Position numbers and translations under genes: made by a program | Origin: Caldimonas brevitalea | GTDB taxonomy: Bacteria > Pseudomonadota > Gammaproteobacteria > Burkholderiales > Burkholderiaceae_C | Assembly (NCBI RefSeq): GCF_001017435.1 | Contig: NZ_CP011371.1 | Location: 4,278,001-4,342,000 of the forward strand | DNA length: 64,000 nucleotides | Direction of reading: 5' to 3' | Notes under the pieces: generated by a model | Told to the model about the DNA's origin: nothing | The model's input: the letters and a program-made list of their open reading frames with translations, nothing else | Databases searched by the model: none | Shown: one piece after another, positions 42,394 through 51,842 of the stretch | How the letters are laid out: each line of letters begins with the position of its first letter | Position numbering within the stretch: position 1 is the stretch's first letter

Positions 42394-43161
42394 ATGAACC
42401 CGCAAGACAAGCCTGCCGCCCCCTCCGACGAGGCCATGACCGTCTCCGCCTGCGCGGCGCTGCTGCGGGAGCGCTTCCCAGCCCTTTTCGGGGGCAAACC
42501 CAAGCCGCTGAAACTGCGAGTGCAAGTGGATATCCAGGAGCGCACGCCCGGCGTGTTCCCGAAACAGGTGCTGTCGGCCTTTTTGCGCCGCTACACGATG
42601 AGCGACGGCTATTTGCGCGCCGTGGCCGCAGGCACCCACCGCTACGACCTCGACGGCGAGGCGGTCGCCGAACTGAGCGAAGAACACCGCAAGCTGGCGC
42701 AGGAAACCCTGAGCCAGCGCCGCTCCCAGGGCGACGCCAAGCGCGCCCAGGAACAGGCACAGCGCAACTTCCGCGCCTCGGTGTTGAAAGACTACGAAAC
42801 CACGACGTTGACGCGCGAGAACTTCTGCGTGCTCAAGGGTGTCGACGCGGCGCAGCTCGACGAGTTGCTGGAGGTGGCACGGCGCGAACGCGACGAGCGC
42901 CAGCAATACGTGTCGGAACTGGTCAAAGGTTTCCAGGCCAGCGGCAAAAACGTCGCCGACTACGCCAACGAAAAGCGCATGCACCCGGTGCAACTCGAGC
43001 GCCTGCTGCGCGAAGGCGGTGTGCGCTTCGGTCCGCCGCGGCATGACCGCGGGCCCGGCCCGGGTCCGCGCCGCAACGAAGGCCCGGGCGGCGGGCGCCG
43101 CGACGAGCGGGGCCAGGGCGGGCACCGGCAGGACAGCGACCGCCCGCGTCCGAAGCGCTGA
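42394..43161 (+). CDS. ProQ/FinO domain RNA chaperone
   Basis: 255 aa. The N-terminal FinO-type domain runs from about 15 to 130: 'ACAALLRERFPALFGGKPKPLKLRVQVDIQERTPG ... VLSAFLRRYTMSDGYLRAVAAGTHRYDLDG'. A Lys/Arg/Gln-rich helical linker follows, then a region 'VLKGVDAAQLDELLEVARRERDERQQY', and finally an unstructured Arg-Gly-Pro-rich tail (from about 213) likely to add RNA affinity. Such proteins bind structured sRNAs and mRNA 3' ends. ATG 42394 starts directly before the domain. Confidence 0.9.
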   Translation: MNPQDKPAAPSDEAMTVSACAALLRERFPALFGGKPKPLKLRVQVDIQERTPGVFPKQVLSAFLRRYTMSDGYLRAVAAGTHRYDLDGEAVAELSEEHRKLAQETLSQRRSQGDAKRAQEQAQRNFRASVLKDYETTTLTRENFCVLKGVDAAQLDELLEVARRERDERQQYVSELVKGFQASGKNVADYANEKRMHPVQLERLLREGGVRFGPPRHDRGPGPGPRRNEGPGGGRRDERGQGGHRQDSDRPRPKR

Positions 43162-43327
43162 CCGCTGGGCCCCCGCGCATCTCAGCTTCCGAACCGGCGC
43201 ACCGTGACGGTGCAGCCTTGTCAGACGGGCAGGAAGTGGGGTGTCAGAGACCCTGTTTCGGGCACAGCTGCTGCCGCTCTACTCCCGTACCCCGGCGCTT
43301 TCCGCCGGGACAGCGGGAGCGGCGAGC

Positions 43328-44491
43328 ATGTCACGACGGTGGGAACTGGATGCGTTGCGCGGGCTGATGCTGGTCCTGATGACGCTCACCCATCTGCCGA
43401 CACGGTTTTCCTATCCGCTCGGTCACACCTTCGGCTTCGTGTCGGCGGCCGAGGGTTTTGTGCTGCTGTCGGGCTTCATGGCGGGCGCCGTCTACACCCG
43501 CCGCGCACGACAAGGCGGCTGGCAGGCCATGCGGCAGGCCTATTGGCAGCGCGCCCGGCTCATCTACGCATGCCACCTGGGGCTGCTCTTGGCGCTGTTG
43601 CTGGTCTACGCGCCCTGGGCCGCCGCGCGCGGGCAGGCCGACCTGACCCAATTGACCGCCTATTTCACCAGCCACCCGTGGGCCGCCACCGCCAGCGCCG
43701 CCGCGCTGTTGTGGCAACCGGCCCTGCTGGACATCCTGCCGATGTACGTGATCTTCATGCTGTTGAGCCCGCTGCTGGTGCAGCAGGGCCAACGGCACGG
43801 CTGGGGGTGGGTGTTGGGCGCCAGCGTTCTGGTCTGGGGGCTGGCGCAGTTCGACGTGGGCGCCCGGCTCTATGACGCCGCCGCTGGCGCCACCGGTCTT
43901 ACGCTGGCACGCGAGGAGACCGGCTCGTTCGTCGTGCTGGGGTGGCAGTTCCTCTGGGTGCTGGGCCTGTGGCTGGGCAGCGCACAGGCGAACGGGGAAC
44001 GGCCGGTCGGTGCGTTCCCGACCTGGATGGTCCATGCGGCGCTCGGCATTGCGGTGGTTTGTCTGGTCTGGCGACACCTCGTCGGCCACGACCCGTTCGG
44101 CACCGACATGTCGCTCAACGCGCTGTTCGACAAATGGCATCTCGGGCCGCTGCGCGTGCTCAACCTGTTCGCGCTGCTGGTGGTGGTGCTGCACTTTGGC
44201 CCCGCACTGGTGCGCGGCCAACGCCCCCGGCTGGCCTATTTCGAAACCCTGGGGCGGGCCTCGCTGAGCGTGTTCTGCGTGCACCTGCTGGTGGTGCTGC
44301 TGGCGTTGACGCTGTTCGGCGGCAACCCGCAGCGGCATTCGATCTGGATCGACCTGGCCCTGCTGGGCGGCTGTTTCACCGTGCTGTGGTGCACGGCTCG
44401 CTGGGCCGGGCGCCCGCCGTCGTCGGGCGCCCGCCTTGGGCCCCGGCCAGCGGCGGCGGCGCTGCGCGTCAGCGCAGGTGCGCCTCGATGA
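43328..44491 (+). CDS. OpgC domain membrane acyltransferase-like protein
   Basis: 387 aa with about ten hydrophobic segments. 'MSRRWELDALRGLMLVLMTLTHLP' with the conserved Arg and His, 'AAEGFVLLSGFMAGAVY' and 'LPMYVIFMLLSPLL' are typical of the OpgC family, whose founder succinylates periplasmic glucans. opgGH are not in the window, so the acceptor is unknown. ATG 43328 preferred to the earlier in-frame start at 43241, which would add 29 residues without similarity to the family. The 3' end overlaps the convergent SGNH hydrolase gene by 23 bases. Confidence 0.88.
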   Translation: MSRRWELDALRGLMLVLMTLTHLPTRFSYPLGHTFGFVSAAEGFVLLSGFMAGAVYTRRARQGGWQAMRQAYWQRARLIYACHLGLLLALLLVYAPWAAARGQADLTQLTAYFTSHPWAATASAAALLWQPALLDILPMYVIFMLLSPLLVQQGQRHGWGWVLGASVLVWGLAQFDVGARLYDAAAGATGLTLAREETGSFVVLGWQFLWVLGLWLGSAQANGERPVGAFPTWMVHAALGIAVVCLVWRHLVGHDPFGTDMSLNALFDKWHLGPLRVLNLFALLVVVLHFGPALVRGQRPRLAYFETLGRASLSVFCVHLLVVLLALTLFGGNPQRHSIWIDLALLGGCFTVLWCTARWAGRPPSSGARLGPRPAAAALRVSAGAPR

Positions 44492-45311
44492 TGCGCTTCC
44501 ACAGGCCGTAGCCGTCCTGGTTCAGGTGCAGCGCGTCGGGGCCGAACAGCTCCTCCCGCGGTTCACCGTCGGCGCCGAGCATCGGCGTGTAGACGTCGAT
44601 GTAGGCCAGCCCTGGCACGCTGCCGGTGTAGCGTTCGATCATCTCGTTGGTCTGCCGCGCCAGCGGCATCAGGCCGCGCCGCGACGGGCTGGGCTTGATC
44701 GAGACATAGGCAATGCGCACGGCCGGCAGTTCTCGACGCACGCTGCGCACGAACTCGGCGAAGCTGTCGAGCACTTCATCCGGCGTGCGGCCTTGTGCCA
44801 GGTCGTTGTCGCCCGCGTAAACCACCACCAGACGCGGCCGGTAGCGTGTCACCAGCCGGTCGGCATGCTCGGCGCAGTCGCGCAAGGTCGAGCCGCCAAA
44901 GCCGCGCTTCAACACCACCGGCGGCAGTTCGAACTGCTGCTCGAGGTCGCTCCACAGCCGGATCGACGAACTGCCGACGAACACCACGCCACCCGGCGGC
45001 GGAGGGGTGGTTTTGTCGGCCTGCTCGAAGGCGGCAAAACTGTCCGCCCAGGGCGACGTCGAAACCGGGGCCGCGGCCACCGCCGGGGTCGCGGGCACTT
45101 CGCGCGCAGCAGCCTCTGGTTGGGCCGCCACCAGCCCGCTGCACACCAGGCTCACCGCGGTGACGGCATGTCGCCACCATCGGGTTCGCAGGGGGTCGAG
45201 CGCGACCCGCCCAAAAGCGGGATTTGGAACCGGCGTCAGCTCGACGCCGGGGTGCGCCGACAGGGGTGCGCGGTCGCTGCCTTCCGTCCAGGCGGTTGCC
45301 GCGCCGCTCAC
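44469..45311 (-). CDS. SGNH/GDSL hydrolase, membrane-anchored or exported
   Basis: 280 aa from GTG 45311, chosen because it overlaps the TGA of the upstream gene as GTGA and no ATG fits; a later GTG/TTG close to the hydrophobic stretch 'RHAVTAVSLVCSGLVAAQ' (residues about 50-68) is possible. SGNH blocks: 'VVFVGSSSIRLW' (nucleophile Ser), 'LKRGFGGSTLRD' (Gly), 'VVYAGDNDLAQG' (Asn) and 'DALHLNQDGYGLW' (Asp/His). Esterase or acetylxylan-esterase-like activity in the periplasm is likely. Its 3' end overlaps the convergent OpgC gene; both could act on acylated envelope sugars, but this is speculative. Confidence 0.85.
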   Translation of the reverse strand: MSGAATAWTEGSDRAPLSAHPGVELTPVPNPAFGRVALDPLRTRWWRHAVTAVSLVCSGLVAAQPEAAAREVPATPAVAAAPVSTSPWADSFAAFEQADKTTPPPPGGVVFVGSSSIRLWSDLEQQFELPPVVLKRGFGGSTLRDCAEHADRLVTRYRPRLVVVYAGDNDLAQGRTPDEVLDSFAEFVRSVRRELPAVRIAYVSIKPSPSRRGLMPLARQTNEMIERYTGSVPGLAYIDVYTPMLGADGEPREELFGPDALHLNQDGYGLWKRIIEAHLR

Positions 45312-45667
45312 AGAGGTGCTGGCAGCAGTTTGAGGCCGAGCCAGGCGGCGCCCAGCATGGCATTGACCGGCAGCGAGATCGCCGACGGCACGAAAAACAG
45401 GCTGGCGAGCCAGCCGCCCCCGGCCGATTGCTCCACCAGCGCGCCGGCCATGAAGGCGCCCAGGCCGACCACCAGCCAGCGCTTCATGTAGGTCGGCAAC
45501 CAGCGCGCCTGTTCCTGGTTGTGGCGCCAGGCGGCAGCCCGTTCGAAGACGTTGCCGCGGCCGACGTCGCGAAACAACCAGGCGAAAAACCAGTAGCGGT
45601 AGAGCAAGGTGCGCAGCGGCAAAGGCGCTCCGCGCCGCGCGCTCGGGGATGTCGTGACCTCTCTCAT
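45308..45667 (-). CDS. Small two-helix membrane protein, unrecognised
   Basis: 119 aa from ATG 45667, five bases after GGAGG; an ATG at 45679 is less well placed. Residues 1-60 are basic and aromatic ('RTLLYRYWFFAWLFRDVGRGNVFERAAAWRHNQEQARWLPTYMKRW' in part), followed by two hydrophobic segments (about 65-80 and 88-112). No family was recognised. It is co-transcribed with, and probably translationally coupled to, the SGNH hydrolase gene through a four-base GTGA overlap. Confidence 0.75.
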   Translation of the reverse strand: MREVTTSPSARRGAPLPLRTLLYRYWFFAWLFRDVGRGNVFERAAAWRHNQEQARWLPTYMKRWLVVGLGAFMAGALVEQSAGGGWLASLFFVPSAISLPVNAMLGAAWLGLKLLPAPL

Positions 45668-45832
45668 CAATGCCTCCATCAACACGCCTCGCAGCGTCGA
45701 GCGGTGCAGGCCGGGCGGGAGGGGCCGCTTGCAGGCCAGACGACGGCCCGCGGCTGCCCACACTCGGCGCGCCGTGGGAGTTGGAGGCAGTCAAGGCCGC
45801 AACGTTCCGTTGTGGAAGAGAACCGGCGCGGT

Positions 45833-46282
45833 TCAGCCAGCGCCGTGCGCGTGGTCGTGCGCTGCGCCGTGACCGGCGCCGTCCAGGCTCTCGTCCCAGA
45901 AGGTGGCTTCGATCTTGTGACCGTCGAGATCGCGGATGAAACAGCCGTAATACGCTGCACCGTAGTCGGGCCGCGGCCCCGGCCCGCCGTCATCGCGCCC
46001 GCCCTGGGCCAGCGCGGCCTCGTGAAAGGCGCGCACCTGTTCGCGGCTGTCGGCGACGAAACCGAAATGCACGCCGTTGGCGGTGGCCGCCGGGTGCCCG
46101 TCGATCGGCTGCTGAACCCAGAACTCGGGGTACAGGCGGCCAAAGGCCACCGCCTCGGGGAACTCCATCAGCTTGCGGCAGCCGAGCGTGGCGAGCACGT
46201 GCTCGTAAAACTGCACCGCGCGCCCGAACTGGTTGGTGCCGATCGACACGTGGGACAGCATGCTGGGGTTTTCAGTCGTCAT
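45833..46282 (-). CDS. VOC family protein (glyoxalase/dioxygenase superfamily)
   Basis: 149 aa. 'LSHVSIGTNQFGRAVQFYEHVLATLGCRKL' opens the first beta-alpha-beta-beta-beta unit with metal-ligand-type His11, 'VHFGFVADSREQVRAFHEAALAQGG' starts the second with another His, and 'CFIRDLDGHKIEATFW' supplies the Glu. The layout is that of a small metal-dependent VOC enzyme; substrate unknown. The C-terminus is His-rich (GHGAAHDHAHG). GGAGG lies four bases before ATG 46282. Confidence 0.9.
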   Translation of the reverse strand: MTTENPSMLSHVSIGTNQFGRAVQFYEHVLATLGCRKLMEFPEAVAFGRLYPEFWVQQPIDGHPAATANGVHFGFVADSREQVRAFHEAALAQGGRDDGGPGPRPDYGAAYYGCFIRDLDGHKIEATFWDESLDGAGHGAAHDHAHGAG

Positions 46283-46438
46283 AAATCCTCCCTGTCGGCA
46301 TGTCAGGCTTGGCATGCCATGATGGCCCTTCTGCCCTGTCGCCCCGCGCCAGCGCACGCTCGGGCCCGCTGTGATGTGGTTCGGCGCCTCCCCTTCGGGT
46401 GTCAGGGGTTCGTGGTCCCACTTCTACACGACACATCC

Positions 46439-46717
46439 ATGACCGTGCAAGTGATACATCGTCCCGAAGCGCAACGCTTTGAAGCCACTGTCGACGGCAA
46501 GCTGAGCGTCGCCGACTACCGTTTGAGCGAAGGCGTGATGCACATGACCCACACCGCGGTGCCGGCGGCCTTGGAAGGTCGCGGCATTGCGGCCGCGCTG
46601 GTGCGCGAGGCATTCGCGCATGCGCAGGCGCATGGGCTCAAGATCAATCCGCTGTGCTCTTACGTGCGGCAGTACGTGCAGCGCCATCCCGAAACGCAGC
46701 CGCTGTTGGCGGATTGA
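46439..46717 (+). CDS. GNAT family N-acetyltransferase, short YjdJ-like type
   Basis: 92 aa. 'FEATVDGKLSVADYRLSEGVMHMTHTAVPAALEGRGIAAALVREAFAHAQAHGLKINPLCSYVRQYVQRHPE' is the compact Gcn5-like fold with the acetyl-CoA loop (E-G-R-G-I-A-A) and the terminal Cys-Ser-Tyr-V motif seen in this group. Related small proteins carry acetyl-CoA on that Cys; the physiological acceptor is not known. Divergent from the VOC gene. Confidence 0.9.
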   Translation: MTVQVIHRPEAQRFEATVDGKLSVADYRLSEGVMHMTHTAVPAALEGRGIAAALVREAFAHAQAHGLKINPLCSYVRQYVQRHPETQPLLAD

Positions 46718-46810
46718 ACGCTCGACCGGCCTCGCCGGTCAGGGCTTCGGACGCCGCCGCGCCCCGGTACCATCGGGCCGCCTTTGCCCTTCCCCACGTC
46801 CAGCACGCCG

Positions 46811-47779
46811 ATGTACACCCTGCCCTTGCGCCTGCCGCCCGGTGCCGACCTGCGCGCCGCTTTGGAACGCCACGCCCACGATCACGACCTGTCGGCCGCC
46901 CAGGTGGTCGGCGGGGTGGGCAGCTTGTCGGAGGCTCAGGTGCGCTACGCGGGGGCGGCGACACCCACCGGCTTGTCGGGCCCCTTCGAGCTGCTCGGCC
47001 TGTCGGGCACCCTGTCGCCGCAAGGCGCCCACCTGCATCTGACGCTGGCCGATGCGCAGGGCCGGGTGATCGGCGGGCATCTGTGCGCCGGGTGCACGGT
47101 GCGCACGACGGTCGAGGTGCTGCTGCTGGTGCTGCCCGAACACCGCTACCACCGTGAGCCGGACGCGGCGACCGGCTACCTGGAGCTGGTGCTGCGCCCC
47201 GGCGCAGAGGCGCAGGAGGTGCTCGATTTCTGGTTCGATCGGCCGGACGGCCCCGAGCACGGCGCGCCGCGCAGCCTGTGGTTTCGCAAGGACGCCGCGG
47301 TCGACGCCGAGATCGCCCGTCGCTTCGGCCCGCGCGTCGAAGCGGCCCTGGCAGGCGGCCTGCGCGACTGGGAAGCCACGCCCGAGGGCACGCTGGCCCG
47401 TTTGCTGTTGCTCGACCAGTTCACCCGCAACATCTACCGCGACACGCCGCGCGCCTTCGCCGGCGACGCCCAGGCCCTGGCGCTGGCGCGCCGGCTGGTG
47501 CGCACGGGTGACCACCTGGGCCTGCCGCCGTTGCAGCGCTGGTTCGCCTACATGCCCTTCGAGCATGCCGAGGACCTCGAGGCCCAGGACGAAAGCGTGC
47601 GGCTGTTCAGCGCGCTGGCCGAAACGGCCGGGCTGCCCCCCGACGCGCTCGACTACGCGCACCGACACCGCGAGGTGGTGCTGCGCTTCGGCCGCTTCCC
47701 ACACCGCAACGAGGTACTGGGCCGTGCGTCCAGCGAGGCCGAGCTGGCATTCCTGCGCCAACCCGGCTCGCGTTTCTGA
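46811..47779 (+). CDS. Fusion of a PPC/DUF296 domain with a DUF924 domain
   Basis: 322 aa from ATG 46811 (an in-frame TTG at 46784 is less likely). Residues 1-120 form a PPC (DUF296) domain: 'YTLPLRLPPGADLRAALERHAHDHDLSAAQVVGGVGSLSEAQVRYA', 'LLGLSGTLSPQGAHLHLTLADAQGRVIGGHL'. Residues from about 137 to the end form a DUF924 domain: 'VLDFWFDRPDGPEHGAPRSLWFRKDAAVDAEIARRFG', 'LARLLLLDQFTRNIYRDTPRAFAGDAQALALARR', 'RFGRFPHRNEVLGRASSEAELAFL'. DUF924 proteins normally exist alone at about 180-200 aa. No frameshift is needed; the junction 'GAEAQEVLDFW' is continuous. Function of either domain here is unknown. Confidence 0.88.
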   Translation: MYTLPLRLPPGADLRAALERHAHDHDLSAAQVVGGVGSLSEAQVRYAGAATPTGLSGPFELLGLSGTLSPQGAHLHLTLADAQGRVIGGHLCAGCTVRTTVEVLLLVLPEHRYHREPDAATGYLELVLRPGAEAQEVLDFWFDRPDGPEHGAPRSLWFRKDAAVDAEIARRFGPRVEAALAGGLRDWEATPEGTLARLLLLDQFTRNIYRDTPRAFAGDAQALALARRLVRTGDHLGLPPLQRWFAYMPFEHAEDLEAQDESVRLFSALAETAGLPPDALDYAHRHREVVLRFGRFPHRNEVLGRASSEAELAFLRQPGSRF

Positions 47780-47798
47780 AGCGGCGCGCCAGCCGGCG

Positions 47799-49520
47799 TC
47801 AGGCGGCGGCCGCCACCCGCTGGTTTTCCTGGTCCTGCAGCAGCCGCCACATCACCTTGCCGGAGCCCGACTTGGGCAAGGCGTCGACGAACTCGACCGA
47901 GCGCGGGTATTTGTAGGCCGCCATGTTCTCGCGCGCCCAGGCCACGATCTGCTCTTCGCTGGTCTTGCCCTTGGCGTGCTGCTTCAGCACGATGACCGCC
48001 TTCACGCTCTCGCCCCGATAGGCATCGCGCGAGGCGATGATGCAGGCCTCCTGCACGTCGGGGTGCTGGTACAGCAGGGCCTCGACCTCGGCCGGCCAGA
48101 CCTTGAAGCCGCTCGCGTTGATCATGCGCTTGAGGCGGTCGGTGAGGAAGAAATAGCCGTCTTCGTCCATGCGCCCCAGGTCGCCCGAGCGGAAGAACCG
48201 CTTGCCGTCGATGTCGACGAACGCCGCCTGGGTGGCCTCAGGCTGGCGCCAATAGCCTTTGAACACCATCGGGCCGTGGATCAGGATCTCGCCCACCTCG
48301 CCGGGCGGCAGTTCTTCCAGCGTGACCGGGTCCACCACACGCGCGTCGACGCCGAAGATCGGCATGCCCAGGCATTGCAGCTTGGGGCGCTCCGGCGGGT
48401 TGGCGTGCGAAGGCGCGGCCGTCTCGGTCAGGCCGTAACCTTCGGCGAACAGCAGGCCGTATTGCTGGTGCAGCCGCTCGGCGACCGCCTGCGGCATCGC
48501 CGCACCGCCGCCGCTCAGATAGCGCAGGCTGCTGAGGTCGAACCGGGCCATGTTGGGGCTGCCGAGCAAGTCGATGATCATCGTCGGGATGCAGGTCCAG
48601 TGCGTGACCTTGTAGCGAGAGATCCACTGCCCCGCCAGCTCGCGGTCCCAGCGCGGCATGATGACCACCGTGGCGCCGCTGTAGATCGGGCTGAGCAGGC
48701 AGTACTGCATGCCGGTGATGTGGAACATCGGCACCACCCCCAAGGTCACCGTCTCGGCGCTGCCATGCCCCCACTGGCCCCCGCCGATGGTGTTGTGCAT
48801 GATGGTGCGGTGGGTGTGCATGCAGCCCTTGGGCAAGCCGGTGGTGCCCGAGGTGTAGGGCATCACGGCCAGGTCGTCGGCTTGTGCCGTCGCGGGCCCG
48901 GGCACCCGCCGCTCGGCCAGCGCATCGGCCCAGCGCGTCGCCCAGGCCGGCAACGGCGGGTCAGACCGCAGCCATGCTTCCATCGCAGCGGGCGGCGCCT
49001 CCGCCGGCGTGTCGAACTGCTCCGGCATCGCGTCGGCGTAGCGGGTCACGACGAGGTGCTCAAGGCGCTGGGATTCCGGCAGTTCGGCGTTGGCCGCCTC
49101 CACGTGGGCGGCAAGATCTGCGCTGCAGATCGCGACCTTGGCCTCCGGGTCGCTGATGTAGTGCTTGAACTCTTCGGCACGGTTCATCGGGTTCACCGGC
49201 ACCACCACCGCGTCGGCGCGCAACACCGCGTAGAACGCCACCATGTACTGTGGACAGTTCTGCAGGTAGACCAGCACCCGGTCACCCCGCCGGACCCCGC
49301 GCTGCTGCAACCAGCCCGCCAACGCCTCGGCCTGGCGGTGCAGTTCGAGAAACGTCAGCTCGCGACCGAAGAACAACGCCGCCGGCTTGCGGGGGTAGCG
49401 GCGGGCCGACACCTCGAGGTTGAACCACAGCGACGTCTCGGGCACCACCAGTTCGCGCGGCAGGCGCTTGGGCCAGAACTTGATGTGCGGACGGTCGGGG
49501 GTGGGGGCTGCTGCTTCCAA
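47799..49520 (-). CDS. Acyl-CoA synthetase (AMP-forming, long-chain fatty-acid-CoA ligase-like)
   Basis: 573 aa. Start TTG 49520 follows AAAGGA by seven bases and fits the family N-terminus; no suitable ATG exists. Adenylation motifs: 'YTSGTTGLPKGCMHTH' (phosphate loop), 'GYGLTETAAPSHANP', 'SGDLGRMDEDGYFFLTDRLKRMINASGFKVWPAEVEALL', and the catalytic Lys in 'PKSGSGKVMWRLLQ'. It activates a carboxylic acid to the acyl-AMP and then acyl-CoA; a medium/long fatty acid is most likely. It is convergent with the PPC-DUF924 gene (19-base gap). Confidence 0.92.
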   Translation of the reverse strand: MEAAAPTPDRPHIKFWPKRLPRELVVPETSLWFNLEVSARRYPRKPAALFFGRELTFLELHRQAEALAGWLQQRGVRRGDRVLVYLQNCPQYMVAFYAVLRADAVVVPVNPMNRAEEFKHYISDPEAKVAICSADLAAHVEAANAELPESQRLEHLVVTRYADAMPEQFDTPAEAPPAAMEAWLRSDPPLPAWATRWADALAERRVPGPATAQADDLAVMPYTSGTTGLPKGCMHTHRTIMHNTIGGGQWGHGSAETVTLGVVPMFHITGMQYCLLSPIYSGATVVIMPRWDRELAGQWISRYKVTHWTCIPTMIIDLLGSPNMARFDLSSLRYLSGGGAAMPQAVAERLHQQYGLLFAEGYGLTETAAPSHANPPERPKLQCLGMPIFGVDARVVDPVTLEELPPGEVGEILIHGPMVFKGYWRQPEATQAAFVDIDGKRFFRSGDLGRMDEDGYFFLTDRLKRMINASGFKVWPAEVEALLYQHPDVQEACIIASRDAYRGESVKAVIVLKQHAKGKTSEEQIVAWARENMAAYKYPRSVEFVDALPKSGSGKVMWRLLQDQENQRVAAAA

Positions 49521-49589
49521 GGTCTTTTCCTTTCTTGCCGTGAGGATCGACCTTAAGCCCGGCCCGCGACCGAGAACACGGGGCAAACG

Positions 49590-51842
49590 CTAGCCGGGTG
49601 TCACCCGCGCGACAGCAGGGGCCGGCGGGCCCGTCGGGTTCGGCGGCTCCGTCTCGGTCGCGGCTGCCGGCGCGGCGGGCCGCCCGGTGTGCCAGCGCAG
49701 CAGTACATGCTCGAGTTGTTCCAATGTGAACGGTTTGCCCAGGAAGTCGTCCATGCCGGCGGCCCGACCGCGTTCGCGGATGTCGGGTTCAGGGTTGCCG
49801 GAGACCGCGACGATCGGCGTGCGCACCGCTTTCCGCTGCGCCTCGGCCTGGCGCAGCCGCTGGGTTGCCTCGAGTCCGTCCATGCCCGGCATCTGCACGT
49901 CCATCAGCACCACATCGAAGCTCTGCTCGGCGTAGCGCCGCAGGGCTTCCTGTCCGTCGCCGGCAATCACCACCTGCAGCCCCAGCCGCTCCAGCATGGC
50001 TTGCGTCATCACCTGGTTGACCGGGTTGTCCTCGACCAGCAGCACCCGCCCGGTCAGCAGGATGGCGGTCGCCGCCCGCGCGGGCGCAGGCGCCTCGGGA
50101 CCGGCGTTACGACGCAGATGAGCAGCCCACTGCACCCCTTCGTACAGCGCGCGTGGGCGCACCGGCTTGCTGAGCACGAACACGCCGTCGAGCGCGACAT
50201 GTGTGCTGTCGCGCGACAGCGCCTGCATCAGCAGCACCGGCAGCCCGGCCTCGCTCACCATCTGCTCGAGCCGCTCGCGCCCGCACGAGCCGAGCAGCCG
50301 CTCGTCCAGCAGCACCGCGCCGATGCCGAGGTCGCGGGCGCTTTGCAACTCGGCCGCGGTCGGCGGCAGCGCCTTCAGCTCGACCGCCACGGCACTGCCC
50401 CGCAACAGCGATTCGACGTGCTGGACCAAACGGTGCTGGTTGGCCACCAGCAGCAGCCGGGTCGGTGCCAGCGGCGGCAAGGCCGGCTCCGCCGGTTCGC
50501 CGCTGACCTGCAAAGGCACCGACAGCGTGAAGCACGAGCCCTGCCCCGGGGCGCTCTCAGCCTGGATCTCGCCCCCCATCAGCTCGGCCAGCTCGCGGCA
50601 CAGCGCAAGGCCGAGGCCGGCCCCGCCGACCCGGCGTGAGCCCGAGGCATCGGCCTGCGCGAAGGCGCCGAACAGCCGGGGCAATTGGGCCGGGTCGATG
50701 CCGATCCCGGTGTCTCGCACCTCGATGCGCAAACGCATCACCTCGCCCGGCCCCCGTGGCCCATGGGACCCGTCCACCGCAAGGTGCACGTGCACGCCGC
50801 CGTAAGGCGTGAACTTGACGGCGTTGGAAATCAGGTGGCCGAGGACCTGGCGCAAGCGCGTCGGGTCGCCCAGCACCGTGACGGGGACCTCGGGCATCGC
50901 GCTGCAGGTCAGCTCCAGCCCCTTCTCGTGTGCGGCGCCGGCAAACAGATCGAGCGCGTCGAACACCAGCGCGCGCGGGCTGATCGGCACTGGCTCGAGT
51001 TGCAGCCCGCCGCCCTCGAGGCGGGTGTAGTCGAGCACGTCGTTGACCAGCGCCATCAGCGAATCGAGGCTCTGGCGCTGCATCGACACCAGCTGCTGTT
51101 GCCGCGCGTCGAGCCGGGTGCCACGCAGCAGCTCGGTAGCGCCCAGGATGCCGTTGATCGGTGTGCGCAGTTCGTGGCTGATGTTGGACAGGAAATTGGC
51201 CTTCACCTGCGATGCCCACCAGGCTTCGTCGCGCGACCGCTGCAGCTCCGACAACGTGTGTCGCAGCTCGCGCTGCAGATCGCTGCGCAGCTTGAGGGAA
51301 AAGCCGACGAACACGCCATAGAGCAGCAGCGAGCCCCCCATCGAGACCAGGTGGTGCAGTCGCGGCGCCGAGCTGAGCAGAGGCGGCGGCAGCCAGCCGT
51401 TGCGCTCGGCGCCCCACATGAACACGAACACGCCTCCCACCAGCGCCCCGAGCAACAGCCCGCCGCGGATCGAGCCGGCCAGCATCCACAACCAGGGCAG
51501 CACGATCATCCACCACAAGGTGGGCGCGGACAGTCCCCCCTGGAGCCACATCTTGTGCGACAGCGCCACGCACAGGGTCAAGGCGATGCCGGCCATGCCC
51601 TGGTCGGGACGGTTGGAGACGCGGACATGCCACGCCAGTGCGCCGACGACGAGGAGCGTCGCGGCGTCCATCCACGCCAGCCGCGCTGGGCCCTTGATCA
51701 GGAAGAACGACAGGAACAGCAGGCTGGCGACGAGCGTGAGCGTCGCCGCGAGCCAGAACATGCGCGCCTGCATGCGCCGCGCGAGTTCGTCGGCCACGTG
51801 CAGTTCGCCACGCGACGCGTCGGGTTGGTCACGACGCTCCAC
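49590..51842 (-). CDS. Hybrid sensor histidine kinase/response regulator with two receiver domains, one degenerate
   Basis: 750 aa from GTG 51842, which directly abuts the TGA (51843-51845) of the Ser/Thr kinase gene. About six hydrophobic segments (residues 28-180) form a membrane sensor without large periplasmic loop. Then HisKA ('[19 protein letters not shown]'), HATPase_c ('[11 protein letters not shown]', 'DTGIGID', 'GAGLGLALC'), a first receiver-like region (about 470-590) in which the acidic pair is replaced by 'LLLVANQ' although 'LLDERL' and 'LSKP' remain, and a canonical C-terminal receiver ('[11 protein letters not shown]', phospho-acceptor Asp in '[13 protein letters not shown]', 'LGKPFT'). 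A Pro/Ala tail closes the protein. Signal unknown; no cognate regulator gene is adjacent. Confidence 0.92.
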   Translation of the reverse strand: MERRDQPDASRGELHVADELARRMQARMFWLAATLTLVASLLFLSFFLIKGPARLAWMDAATLLVVGALAWHVRVSNRPDQGMAGIALTLCVALSHKMWLQGGLSAPTLWWMIVLPWLWMLAGSIRGGLLLGALVGGVFVFMWGAERNGWLPPPLLSSAPRLHHLVSMGGSLLLYGVFVGFSLKLRSDLQRELRHTLSELQRSRDEAWWASQVKANFLSNISHELRTPINGILGATELLRGTRLDARQQQLVSMQRQSLDSLMALVNDVLDYTRLEGGGLQLEPVPISPRALVFDALDLFAGAAHEKGLELTCSAMPEVPVTVLGDPTRLRQVLGHLISNAVKFTPYGGVHVHLAVDGSHGPRGPGEVMRLRIEVRDTGIGIDPAQLPRLFGAFAQADASGSRRVGGAGLGLALCRELAELMGGEIQAESAPGQGSCFTLSVPLQVSGEPAEPALPPLAPTRLLLVANQHRLVQHVESLLRGSAVAVELKALPPTAAELQSARDLGIGAVLLDERLLGSCGRERLEQMVSEAGLPVLLMQALSRDSTHVALDGVFVLSKPVRPRALYEGVQWAAHLRRNAGPEAPAPARAATAILLTGRVLLVEDNPVNQVMTQAMLERLGLQVVIAGDGQEALRRYAEQSFDVVLMDVQMPGMDGLEATQRLRQAEAQRKAVRTPIVAVSGNPEPDIRERGRAAGMDDFLGKPFTLEQLEHVLLRWHTGRPAAPAAATETEPPNPTGPPAPAVARVTPG

